Made by a program: the position numbers and the translations under genes | The notes under the pieces: generated by a model | The model's database searches: none | What the model was told of the DNA's origin: nothing | Seen by the model: only the letters and a program-made list of their open reading frames with translations | Part shown: one piece after another, positions 21,869-29,230 of the stretch | Numbering within the stretch: the stretch's first letter is position 1 | Layout: each line of letters opens with the position of its first letter | Source of the DNA: Bacteriovorax sp. UBA1852 | GTDB taxonomy: Bacteria > Bdellovibrionota > Bacteriovoracia > Bacteriovoracales > Bacteriovoracaceae | NCBI GenBank assembly: GCA_002338505.1 | Contig: DDIK01000151.1 | Location: 1-29,778 of the forward strand | Length of the DNA: 29,778 nucleotides | Direction: 5' to 3'

Positions 21869-24235
21869 TTAAGCTCCGCACATTTCACAATCTTCAGGAT
21901 TGTCGATTGAGCATACCATAGCAGCAGCATCATCAACTTTTTCCACTGGTGCTTCAGCAGACTTGTTATTTACTGTGAACTGAACCGCATTTACCGCTGC
22001 TCTTGTTCTTAAGTAATACATTCCTGTCTTTAGCCCTTTTTTCCATGCATAGAAGTGCATAGATGAAAGCTTTCCAAAGTTTGGCTCCTGCATGTGGATG
22101 TTCAGTGATTGACCTTGATCAATATAAGGACCACGGGCCGCAGACATATCGATGATTGTCTTTTGCTTCACTTCCCAAACAGTCTTATAGAGTGCCTTAA
22201 GATCCTCAGGAACTTTTTCAATATTTTGAACTGAACCATTATTAGCAATGATTTCGTTTCTTAGATCGTCATTCCAAAGGTCTCTTTCGACAAGGTCGCT
22301 TACGAGGTACTTATTTACTACAGCAAACTCTCCGGAGAGAACTCTTCTGACATAAATATTAGATGTGATTGGCTCAAAGCACTCATTATTTCCAAGGATT
22401 TGTGATGTCGAAGCCGTTGGCATCGGTGCTACAAGAAGTGAGTTTCTTAGACCATGCTCTTTAATTTCAGCTTTAAGTGCTTTCCAGTCCCACATTCCTG
22501 AATGATCACTATGATCCCATAGATCAAATTGTAATTGTCCTTGTGATGCCGGTGAACCTTCATAAGTAGAATATGGTCCACTTACTTTTGCCATGTCTTT
22601 AGAAGCTGTTACTGCAGCAAAATACATAGTTTCAAAGATATCTTGGTTAAGCTTTAAGGCCTCATTACTTTCAAAAGGAAGCCTTAAAAGGAATAATGTA
22701 TCTTGTAGACCTTGAACACCAAGTCCGATTGGTCTATGTCTCATATTAGAGTTTCTCGCCTCTATGACAGGGTAGTAGTTAACATCGATAATTCTATCTA
22801 GGTTCTTTGTCATTCTATAGACGACTTTATAGAGATGTTCAAAGTCGTACTCTAGCTTCCCGTCTTTTCCTTCTTTAACAAACTTATTGAGTGCAACAGA
22901 GGCAAGGTTACAAACAGCAACTTCATCCGGTGATGTGTACTCAAGAATTTCTGTACAAAGGTTTGAAGACTTAATTGTACCTAGGTTTTTCTGATTTGAT
23001 TTCTCATTAGCTGCATCTTTGTAGAGCATATAAGGAGAGCCTGTCTCAGTTTGAGATTCAAGAACTGCAAACCATAAGTCTTGCGCTCTAATGACTTTCT
23101 TAGCTTTTCCTTCACTCTCATATCTTGCATAGAGTGTTTCAAACTCTGCGCCATAGCAGTCAGCAAGTCCTGGGCACTCGTGTGGACAGAATAATGACCA
23201 TTGTCCATCTTCTTCAACTCTTTTCATGAAAAGATCAGATATCCATAGGGCGTAGAATAGGTCTCTTGCTCTTTGGTCTTCACTACCAGTGTTCTTTTTC
23301 ATTTCAAGAAATTCAAAGATGTCTGCATGCCAAGGCTCAAGGTAAATGGCGAATGAGCCCTTTCTCTTTCCGCCACCTTGGTCTACATATCTCGCAGTAT
23401 CGTTAAATACTTTAAGCATTGGAACGATTCCATTACTTGTACCATTGGTACCTTTAATGAATGATCCCTTTGCTCTAATATTATGAATTGATAATCCAAT
23501 TCCACCAGCTGATTGAGAAATCAGTGCTGTTTGCTTAATCGTATCGTAGATACCATCAATTGAATCGTCTTTAATAGTCAAAAGAAAGCAGCTTGATAGT
23601 TGCGGCTTATTTGTACCTGAGTTAAAGAGAGTAGGGGTCGCATGAGTAAAGTATTTCTCACTCATGAGATTATAAGTTTCAAGAGCTGCATCAAGATCAT
23701 TCATGTGCATACCAACAGAAACTCTTAAGAGCATCTGTCCTGGTCTTTCAACGATCTTTCCATTCATTCTTAAAAGATATGATCTCTCTAATGTTTTAAA
23801 TCCAAAGTAATCGTAACCAAAGTCTCTCTTATCAACCACGGCCTTATCGAGTCTCTCAGCATTTTCAAGAACAACATCATACAATTCTTTTGAAACTAGG
23901 GGAGCATGCTCGCCAGTTGCTGGGTTAACGAATTCATACATCTTTTTGATGTTTTCAGAAAAACATCCCTTCGTTTCTTTATGAAGATTTGATACGGCAA
24001 TTCTTCCTGCTAAAACATTATATTGTGGGTGCTTTGTCGCTAGATAGGCTGCTGTTTCTGCGGCAAGATTATCTAGTTCCTTAGTTGTGATTCCGTCATA
24101 AATCCCTTGGATAACTTTTTGAGTAATCGTTGAAGGATCTACATGATCTAAACCAAATGATAGAGTAGATATTCTATCTGTAATTTTATCAAATTTTATG
24201 GGCTCTTTCTCTCCACTTCGTGTGTGTACGTACAT
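21869..24235 (-). CDS. nrdA: Class Ia ribonucleoside-diphosphate reductase, alpha (large) subunit
   Basis: The 788-residue protein has an N-terminal ATP-cone (about 1-90, VHTRSGEKEPIKFDKITDRI), the site for overall activity control by ATP/dATP. The barrel follows with the redox Cys in LSSCFLL, the catalytic N-x-C-x-E set in SSNLCTEI, the second redox Cys in VAVCNLASVALN, and the radical-transfer tyrosines in MYYLRTRA. The C-terminal tail ends CEMCGA, the CxxC that passes electrons from thioredoxin or glutaredoxin. Sequence style (FCPHECPGLADCYG) is like eukaryote-type class Ia subunits. The enzyme makes deoxyribonucleotides with NrdB. It starts 2 bp after nrdB with GGAG about 9 bases upstream, so the two are one operon, ending at the hairpin at 21816-21844. 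Confidence 0.97.
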   Translation of the reverse strand: MYVHTRSGEKEPIKFDKITDRISTLSFGLDHVDPSTITQKVIQGIYDGITTKELDNLAAETAAYLATKHPQYNVLAGRIAVSNLHKETKGCFSENIKKMYEFVNPATGEHAPLVSKELYDVVLENAERLDKAVVDKRDFGYDYFGFKTLERSYLLRMNGKIVERPGQMLLRVSVGMHMNDLDAALETYNLMSEKYFTHATPTLFNSGTNKPQLSSCFLLTIKDDSIDGIYDTIKQTALISQSAGGIGLSIHNIRAKGSFIKGTNGTSNGIVPMLKVFNDTARYVDQGGGKRKGSFAIYLEPWHADIFEFLEMKKNTGSEDQRARDLFYALWISDLFMKRVEEDGQWSLFCPHECPGLADCYGAEFETLYARYESEGKAKKVIRAQDLWFAVLESQTETGSPYMLYKDAANEKSNQKNLGTIKSSNLCTEILEYTSPDEVAVCNLASVALNKFVKEGKDGKLEYDFEHLYKVVYRMTKNLDRIIDVNYYPVIEARNSNMRHRPIGLGVQGLQDTLFLLRLPFESNEALKLNQDIFETMYFAAVTASKDMAKVSGPYSTYEGSPASQGQLQFDLWDHSDHSGMWDWKALKAEIKEHGLRNSLLVAPMPTASTSQILGNNECFEPITSNIYVRRVLSGEFAVVNKYLVSDLVERDLWNDDLRNEIIANNGSVQNIEKVPEDLKALYKTVWEVKQKTIIDMSAARGPYIDQGQSLNIHMQEPNFGKLSSMHFYAWKKGLKTGMYYLRTRAAVNAVQFTVNNKSAEAPVEKVDDAAAMVCSIDNPEDCEMCGA

Positions 24236-24237
24236 AA

Positions 24238-25206
24238 TTAAAACTCCGCGTCCAATGTGAATGTGTTTTGTGTCTTATCTGATAGAACGCCTGGTTTTTG
24301 ATATTCAGAAACTCTCTTTTCAAAGAAGTTTGTCTTTCCTTCAAGTGAAATAAGCTCCATCCAATCAAATGGGTTCTTTGTGTTATAAACAGGTTCTACT
24401 TCAAGTCTTTGAAGCCAAAAGTCAGCTACGTACTCTACGTATTCGGCCATAAGATCTTTGTTCATACCAATGAGAGAAACAGGTAGTGCTTCTGTGATGA
24501 ATTCTTTTTCGATCTCAACAGCTTCTGTCATGATATTTCTAATTGTTTCAGCTGATGCTTGGTCTTCCTTGTCTAGGAGTGAGTGCATGAGTACAGCAAA
24601 TTCACAGTGTAGTCCCTCATCTCTAGAAATGAATTCATTTGAAGTACAAAGACCAGGCATGAGACCTCTTTTCTTTAACCAAAAGATTGAGCAAAAAGAT
24701 CCAGAAAAGAATATTCCCTCAATAACTGCGAAAGCAACTAATCTCTCAGCATAAGAGTTCTTTGAAGAAATCCAGTTAAGGGCCCAGTTAGCTTTCTTTG
24801 CAACACAATCAAAGTTTTGAACAGCGTTGAATAGCTTGTCTCTTTGCTTTGGCTCTTTAACATATGTATCGATTAAGAGTGAGTAAGTTTCGCTGTGGAT
24901 ATTTTCCATGGCAATTTGAAAGCCGTAGAAACATCTTGCTTCTGGTATTTGAACGTCGTTATAGAAACGAAGTGCTAAGTTTTCATTTACGATTCCATCA
25001 CTTGCTGCAAAGAATGCTAGTATGTGCGTAATAAAGTGTTTCTCGTCTTCGTTAAGCTTTTCCCAGTCACTCATATCGTTTGCAAGATCAAGCTCTTCAG
25101 CAGTCCAGAATACGGCCATGTGTTTCTTGTACATTTCCCAAACTTGTTGATATTTGATTGGAAAAAGAACAAATCTGTTGTCATTAGGTGTAATAATATC
25201 GCTCAC
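24238..25206 (-). CDS. nrdB: Class Ia ribonucleoside-diphosphate reductase, beta (radical) subunit
   Basis: I place the start at a GTG (25206) because a consensus AGGAGGA (25217-25211) lies just upstream and the family-like N-terminus begins there (SDIITPNDNRFVLFPIKY). The frame continues to an ATG at 25269 without a ribosome binding site. With this start the protein has 322 residues. The dinuclear metal ligands are Asp70 (AASDGIVNEN), Glu101 and His104 (ENIHSETY), Glu163 (VIEGIFFSGS), Glu197 and His200 (SRDEGLHCEF). The radical Tyr108 is present, so this is a tyrosyl-radical class Ia enzyme, not the Tyr-less Ic type. The tail ENTFTL-like ending NTFTLDAEF docks into NrdA. Gene order is nrdB-nrdA. 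Confidence 0.95.
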   Translation of the reverse strand: MSDIITPNDNRFVLFPIKYQQVWEMYKKHMAVFWTAEELDLANDMSDWEKLNEDEKHFITHILAFFAASDGIVNENLALRFYNDVQIPEARCFYGFQIAMENIHSETYSLLIDTYVKEPKQRDKLFNAVQNFDCVAKKANWALNWISSKNSYAERLVAFAVIEGIFFSGSFCSIFWLKKRGLMPGLCTSNEFISRDEGLHCEFAVLMHSLLDKEDQASAETIRNIMTEAVEIEKEFITEALPVSLIGMNKDLMAEYVEYVADFWLQRLEVEPVYNTKNPFDWMELISLEGKTNFFEKRVSEYQKPGVLSDKTQNTFTLDAEF

Positions 25207-25210
25207 GAGA

Positions 25211-25217
25211 TCCTCCT
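25211..25217 (-). promoter_or_regulatory. Consensus ribosome binding site deciding the nrdB start
   Basis: AGGAGGA on the minus strand ends four bases before the GTG at 25206. The alternative ATG at 25269 has no comparable site, which makes the 21 extra residues of the longer frame doubtful. Confidence 0.85.
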
Positions 25218-25297
25218 CACGTTGTGATATCGGGAACTTATAAAAAGATCCGAAGTATTTAAATTTCATTAAAGACGTTGTGTGTGTCTGTATTTAT

Positions 25298-25325
25298 ATA
25301 TTATCAAATAAGACCTTTAAATCAA
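25298..25325 (-). promoter_or_regulatory. Probable nrdBA promoter
   Basis: On the minus strand TTGATT (25325-25320), 16 bases, then the extended -10 TGATAATAT (25306-25298). The predicted transcript would start near 25291 and have a leader of about 85 nt before the nrdB GTG. Confidence 0.6.
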
Positions 25326-25526
25326 TATACAAGCGGTCATGTTTGATATTTATTACGAACAAAGATGAGACATACTATCTGATATTTCTACTTGGTTATT
25401 CTGTCCTGCCGTCTAAAAGGCTAATGTTATTGTTAATATACTTTCAAAATCTTCCGTTATATTGACCTGAAAATTTCTTACATCTATTTTTTCGCTAGTA
25501 AAATTCTTCTATGCCGCACTGTAGTT

Positions 25527-25575
25527 ATACCATATATGGTATGTGCCGAAAAAATGACGGCACTAGATATGGTGA
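25527..25575. promoter_or_regulatory. Two related palindromic boxes, possible NrdR operator
   Basis: The first box ATACCATATATGGTAT (25527-25542) is a perfect 16-bp palindrome. The second, GCACTAGATATGGTGA (25560-25575), is a related imperfect one. Each agrees with about 12 of 16 positions of the NrdR consensus as I recall it (ACACWATATATWGTGT). They start 33 bp apart, roughly three helical turns. Between them is a GTGCCG/CGGCAC inverted repeat (25543-25548, 25558-25563) around an A tract. NrdR boxes usually come as such pairs near nrd genes. Here they are about 320 bp from nrdB and closer to the divergent response regulator, so the regulated gene is uncertain. The rest of the gene-free stretch 25326-25526 is AT-rich, with no further structure seen. 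Confidence 0.45.
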
Positions 25576-25614
25576 TGTGTTCTATATATTTTATTCATTT
25601 AATGGATTTTTATA

Positions 25615-25641
25615 TTAACTTCAAGTCTTCCTTGCCGATAA
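25615..25641 (+). promoter_or_regulatory. Sigma-28 (FliA)-like promoter giving a leaderless transcript
   Basis: GCCGATAA (25634-25641) is an exact match to the flagellar sigma-28 -10 element. Eleven bases upstream is TTAACTTC (25615-25622), a partial match to TAAAGTTT at the canonical spacing. A start 7-8 bases after the -10 would fall on or next to the ATG at 25649, and no ribosome binding site precedes that ATG. Confidence 0.5.
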
Positions 25642-25648
25642 GAAATCT

Positions 25649-26044
25649 ATGGATGTAATAATAATCGATGATGATAAATTTATGAAAACAGTTTTTTCAA
25701 ATCTTTTTAAAGATCAGGAGATATCCTTTGATGTTTATGAGGACCCACATGAGGGGTTAGAGAGCATTTCTAGTAATAGGCCTCATTGTGCGATTATCGA
25801 CTATAATATGCCAGCATTAAATGGAGACGATCTCATCGTGCTCTCTTCTCAGCGCTTACAGTTTTCTCACACGGACTTCATCATGATTACAGGTGAAGAG
25901 TTCAGTGAGATGGATCGAATGAAGCTGATGACACTAGGTTTTCAATATATCTTCAGTAAGAAAGAGTTGAGATCTGAAAAGTTCATTAATACTATCAATG
26001 AGATCCTTGAGACGCATAAGACTGAAGTTAAAAAAAGCGCCTAA
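25649..26044 (+). CDS. Single-domain response regulator (CheY-like receiver)
   Basis: The 131-residue protein is only a receiver domain: acidic pocket Asp7-Asp9 (IIIDDDK), phosphoacceptor Asp51 (CAIIDYNMP), Thr81 (IMITGE), and Lys104 or Lys105 (YIFSKKE). There is no output domain, so it should act by protein contact, as CheY or Spo0F do. The C-terminus has a short Lys-rich tail. Its promoter looks flagellar (sigma-28 type), which would fit a motility or chemotaxis role, but no chemotaxis genes are adjacent. The ATG lacks a ribosome binding site, consistent with leaderless translation. The stop codon abuts the stop of the convergent recombinase gene with no spacer. Confidence 0.9.
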   Translation: MDVIIIDDDKFMKTVFSNLFKDQEISFDVYEDPHEGLESISSNRPHCAIIDYNMPALNGDDLIVLSSQRLQFSHTDFIMITGEEFSEMDRMKLMTLGFQYIFSKKELRSEKFINTINEILETHKTEVKKSA

Positions 26045-27001
26045 TTATTCCCAATCTATTTTCATAACAGGTGATTCGAGCAATTTCTTTCTTCTCTTGT
26101 CGTACTCTTGCGTTGTTTTAACAGAGGCGTGATTGACCTCTCTAGCAACGACATATATGTCGACACCTATATCTAAGATTGCACTGATGAATGTCGCTCT
26201 GGCAGAGTGAGGAGTGACCTTATGGCCTATTCCAACCTTTTTAGAATAGCGGTCGATAATTTCATTAATCGTTTTAGGGTTCAGTGGTTTATTGAGATAT
26301 TCGGGATTACTTGGGTTTCTCGTTGGCTGAAAGAGCCAATCATTTGGAGCAGTCTCTCTTTCATTTTCACGCATCCACGCGAGATATTCTTCTATGGCCA
26401 TGATACAAACTGGATTGAGAAGCTTCTTTCCAAGCTTTCCACCCTTACCGATAAATTCAAGAATGTGATTATCGCCATGTCGTCTAAAGTGCTTTATTTT
26501 GAGATTAAGAATTTCACTCTTTCTAAGACCTGTCGTAAAAAATGTTACAAGTAATGCCTTATGAAGTGGGCCTGAGTTCTTATTTTTTTCAATTTCATTA
26601 AAGATCTCAAGCACCTGTTCTTTTTTCAAGGCATTTGTTGGACTCTTAACTTCTGCTCTAGGCCTTTTGACGCTGGTAACAGGGTTTGCTGGCGCAAGAT
26701 TTTTTTCAACGAGAAAATTAAAGTAGGTCGATAAACTCGCAAGCTTTCTATTGATAGTCTTTGGACTACAGGGCTCATCATTGTGTCCACCTGTTTCACT
26801 GAGAAAATTTCTAAATTTAATAATATGGATTCTTCTAATTTGATCATAATCATCAAATTGGTAATAAAAGCTTATCCACTCTAGGAATTGATTGATGTCG
26901 ACGAGATAGTTCTTGCGTGTATGGTGAGAAGTGAAGTTTTCAAAAAACTCTTCGTCTAATAAAAAGGGATGTTCTTTATTCTCGTTCTTCACTAAATGCA
27001 T
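26045..27001 (-). CDS. Tyrosine recombinase (XerC/XerD-like integrase)
   Basis: The 318-residue protein has an N-terminal SAM-like core-binding domain (about 15-105, with TRKNYLVDINQFLEWI) and a C-terminal catalytic domain. The active-site set is complete: Arg160 (TTGLRKSEIL), a Lys in GKGGK (186-189), His265-x-x-Arg268 (TPHSARATF), His291 (VNHASVKTTQEY) and the nucleophile Tyr300. Such enzymes resolve chromosome dimers or move or invert DNA segments. Length and layout are Xer-like. The catalytic box HSAR in place of HxLRH and the lack of flanking phage or integron genes leave its substrate open. No matching attachment-site repeats were seen. It is read away from the SrkA-like gene and its stop abuts the response-regulator stop. 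Confidence 0.9.
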   Translation of the reverse strand: MHLVKNENKEHPFLLDEEFFENFTSHHTRKNYLVDINQFLEWISFYYQFDDYDQIRRIHIIKFRNFLSETGGHNDEPCSPKTINRKLASLSTYFNFLVEKNLAPANPVTSVKRPRAEVKSPTNALKKEQVLEIFNEIEKNKNSGPLHKALLVTFFTTGLRKSEILNLKIKHFRRHGDNHILEFIGKGGKLGKKLLNPVCIMAIEEYLAWMRENERETAPNDWLFQPTRNPSNPEYLNKPLNPKTINEIIDRYSKKVGIGHKVTPHSARATFISAILDIGVDIYVVAREVNHASVKTTQEYDKRRKKLLESPVMKIDWE

Positions 27002-27063
27002 ACTATAATTATCGGTTGTTTCATGTTAATTCTAAAGAGGGCAATAAACGACTGAGGTATTAT

Positions 27064-28071
27064 TTGAGCGATATATGGGGCCACAACGAAACACAATTCT
27101 TTCATGAGCTAACTCCTGATATGATCTTAAACTCAATCGATAAGATTGGTTTTTCAACGACAGGAAGAGTATTAACTCTTAATAGTATGGAAAACCGTGT
27201 TTTTGATATTGAAGTTGATGATGAGGACAACCCGTTTATCGTTGCAAAGTTCTATCGTCCAGGCAGATGGTCTCGTGAGCAGATTAAAGATGAACATACT
27301 TTTTTAAAGGATCTAAAAGAAGAAGAGATAAATGTTATCGCACCTCTAGAAATTGATGGTGAGACTTTATTTGAACTTGAACAACATAAGATCTACTTTG
27401 CCTTATTTCCAAAAAAAGGCGGCAGAATTCCTGATGAGCTTGGTGAAGATAAACTTGAAGAAATAGGGCGCTTGCTTGCAAGGCTTCATAATATTGGAGA
27501 AAAGCGAGAAGCATCCCACCGAATGAGTATAAACCCAACAACATTTGGAAGAACAAACTTCAATGCCTTAAAAAAATCAGAGCATCTTCCTCATCTCTAC
27601 CTTGAGCCTTTAGAAAATTTAGTCAATGAGATTTGTGATCATATTGATCCTCTCTTTGAAGGCCTTAAAACGCACAGAATTCATGGAGACTGTCATCGAT
27701 CTAACTTAATCTATAGAGAGAATGAAGGTAATTACTTAGTTGATTTTGATGACATGTTAGTAGGCCCTGCTATTCAAGACATATGGCTTGTTGTTCCCGG
27801 TGATGATGAAGAGGCCAAGCGAGACCGTCTTTACCTACTAGAGCATTACGAGACTTTTAGAGATTTTAATTATAGTGAACTTAAGCTGATAGAGCCTCTA
27901 AGGGCATTAAGATACATACACTTTGCAACTTGGATGTCTAAGAGGTGGGAAGACCCCGCCTTCAAGCAGGCCTTTCCATACTTTGGCAGTGAAGAGTATT
28001 GGTCAGGCCTAATCAGAGACTTACATGAACAGAAACATAAAATTCTAGGCGTGGACCACTTGTACTTGTGA
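27064..28071 (+). CDS. srkA: SrkA/RdoA (YihE)-like stress-response protein kinase
   Basis: The protein is about 335 residues and similar along its length to E. coli SrkA (328 residues). Matching segments include FHELTPDMILNSID, LNSMENRVFDI, VAKFYRPGRWSREQI (with Lys62 as the probable ATP-binding Lys), the catalytic loop HGDCHRSNLI (His207, Asp209, Asn214), the metal-binding VDFDDM (Asp227-Asp230), GPAIQDIWL, and IEPLRALRYIHFATWMSKRW. The family is a Ser/Thr kinase of the aminoglycoside-phosphotransferase fold that counters stress-induced death in E. coli. I choose the TTG at 27064 because GAGG lies about 7 bases upstream. The frame also runs up to a TTG at 27016. The 3' end overlaps the convergent desaturase gene by 27 bp. 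Confidence 0.9.
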   Translation: MSDIWGHNETQFFHELTPDMILNSIDKIGFSTTGRVLTLNSMENRVFDIEVDDEDNPFIVAKFYRPGRWSREQIKDEHTFLKDLKEEEINVIAPLEIDGETLFELEQHKIYFALFPKKGGRIPDELGEDKLEEIGRLLARLHNIGEKREASHRMSINPTTFGRTNFNALKKSEHLPHLYLEPLENLVNEICDHIDPLFEGLKTHRIHGDCHRSNLIYRENEGNYLVDFDDMLVGPAIQDIWLVVPGDDEEAKRDRLYLLEHYETFRDFNYSELKLIEPLRALRYIHFATWMSKRWEDPAFKQAFPYFGSEEYWSGLIRDLHEQKHKILGVDHLYL

Positions 28072-29106
28072 AGTGATCTCTCTAAGTTCTAAAATTATTT
28101 CCTGCATTCTATTGGTTAATGCTTCTTTGTTTTCTTGTCCGCTTCTATGAATATCTTGAATGATTTGATTAAACTCATCTTTGAGATATGCTATCTTTTC
28201 ATCAAGTCGCTCACTTAAGGTGCTCGATTTTTCAATACTCTCTAAGCTTGCTCTAATTTGCTTTTCAAGAATAATTTCCTGCTTCGTTACCTTTAAACTA
28301 TGTGCTAGTCCCAGTAATGACAGCGATTTGATTGCCCACTTTGTAGGATCGTAATGATAGAATTTGATACCATTTCTGTAGTCAGACTGAAATGTGTGAT
28401 GAAAATTATGGTAGCCTTCTCCAAAAGTGAAAAGTGCCATGACCCATGAATCTCTTGCTGTTTGTTTTTTATCATATGGCCTATTACCCAGCATGTGACA
28501 AAGAGAATTTATAAAGAACGTAAAGTGATGAACAATCACAACTCTTAGAAAACCTGCAACGAAGAAGCCTCCAAGGAATGAGTCAAAGAGAACATGTCCT
28601 AAAAATCCTGGAAAGATAAAACTAAAGAATATGATCATTGGTAGATAGAACTTATGTTGTAACATGATCAGAGGATCATTTAAGAGGTCTTTAGAGAATT
28701 TATAGTTTTCTATATCTTCTTGTAGGAGAATCCAACCCATATGTGCATAGAAAAACCCTTCATTGATATTATAAGGGTCTTGTTCAGTATCGACCTTACC
28801 GTGGTGAACTCGGTGATCATTGCACCATTTTAGTGCACTATTTTGAAGAGCACAGCCACCAAAGATTAGTAGTATTGCTTTTACAAATCCATTAGTCTTA
28901 TAAGATCTATGGGCAAAGAGTCTGTGGTATCCAACGGTAATACCCATGCCTGTGGCGTAGTAGAATATAATAGTCATTAAGACTATTCCCCAGCTAAACC
29001 CATCTTGAGAGAGCCACCATGCCGTACCAAGAACAGCTATAATTGGTGATGCGATCAGAAATATACTATTTGTAACGTTTAAATTTTTGAGTTGGTAAGA
29101 TTTCAT
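28045..29106 (-). CDS. Acyl-CoA/acyl-lipid delta-9-type fatty acid desaturase
   Basis: The 353-residue membrane enzyme has the three histidine boxes of the stearoyl-CoA-desaturase type: HRLFAH (61-66), HRVHH (98-102) and HNFHH (233-237), plus conserved His in NSLCH (about 204). Hydrophobic pairs lie near 12-58 and 150-190. It would insert a cis double bond into membrane fatty acids, using a di-iron centre and an electron donor not encoded here. Family members usually end soon after the third box. This one has an extra 80-residue tail (about 272-350) with heptad-like Leu/Ile spacing and many Glu and Lys, predicted as a coiled coil. The ATG has AAGGGG about 8 bases upstream. It is divergent from the glutamate-synthase-like gene. 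Confidence 0.92.
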   Translation of the reverse strand: MKSYQLKNLNVTNSIFLIASPIIAVLGTAWWLSQDGFSWGIVLMTIIFYYATGMGITVGYHRLFAHRSYKTNGFVKAILLIFGGCALQNSALKWCNDHRVHHGKVDTEQDPYNINEGFFYAHMGWILLQEDIENYKFSKDLLNDPLIMLQHKFYLPMIIFFSFIFPGFLGHVLFDSFLGGFFVAGFLRVVIVHHFTFFINSLCHMLGNRPYDKKQTARDSWVMALFTFGEGYHNFHHTFQSDYRNGIKFYHYDPTKWAIKSLSLLGLAHSLKVTKQEIILEKQIRASLESIEKSSTLSERLDEKIAYLKDEFNQIIQDIHRSGQENKEALTNRMQEIILELREITSQVQVVHA

Positions 29107-29230
29107 ATTTGTACCCCTTTACTGTTATCTATTGTGGCAAAACTTTGGACTTTTGTTTGTAAAAGAAGTGTAAAAATTGCCTAAGTATCTAATAAAAGGG
29201 TAAGAGTAGAGAATGGTTTAAGGAGAAATT

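Noticed and set aside
25280..25465. Possible 61-residue gene in the nrdB upstream region
   Set aside because: No ribosome binding site, low-complexity hydrophobic/Tyr-rich translation, and it lies across the probable nrdBA promoter on the opposite strand.
26045..27001. Mobile element marked by the tyrosine recombinase
   Set aside because: No flanking direct repeats, attachment sites, excisionase, transposase or phage genes are seen, and the neighbours are ordinary chromosomal genes.
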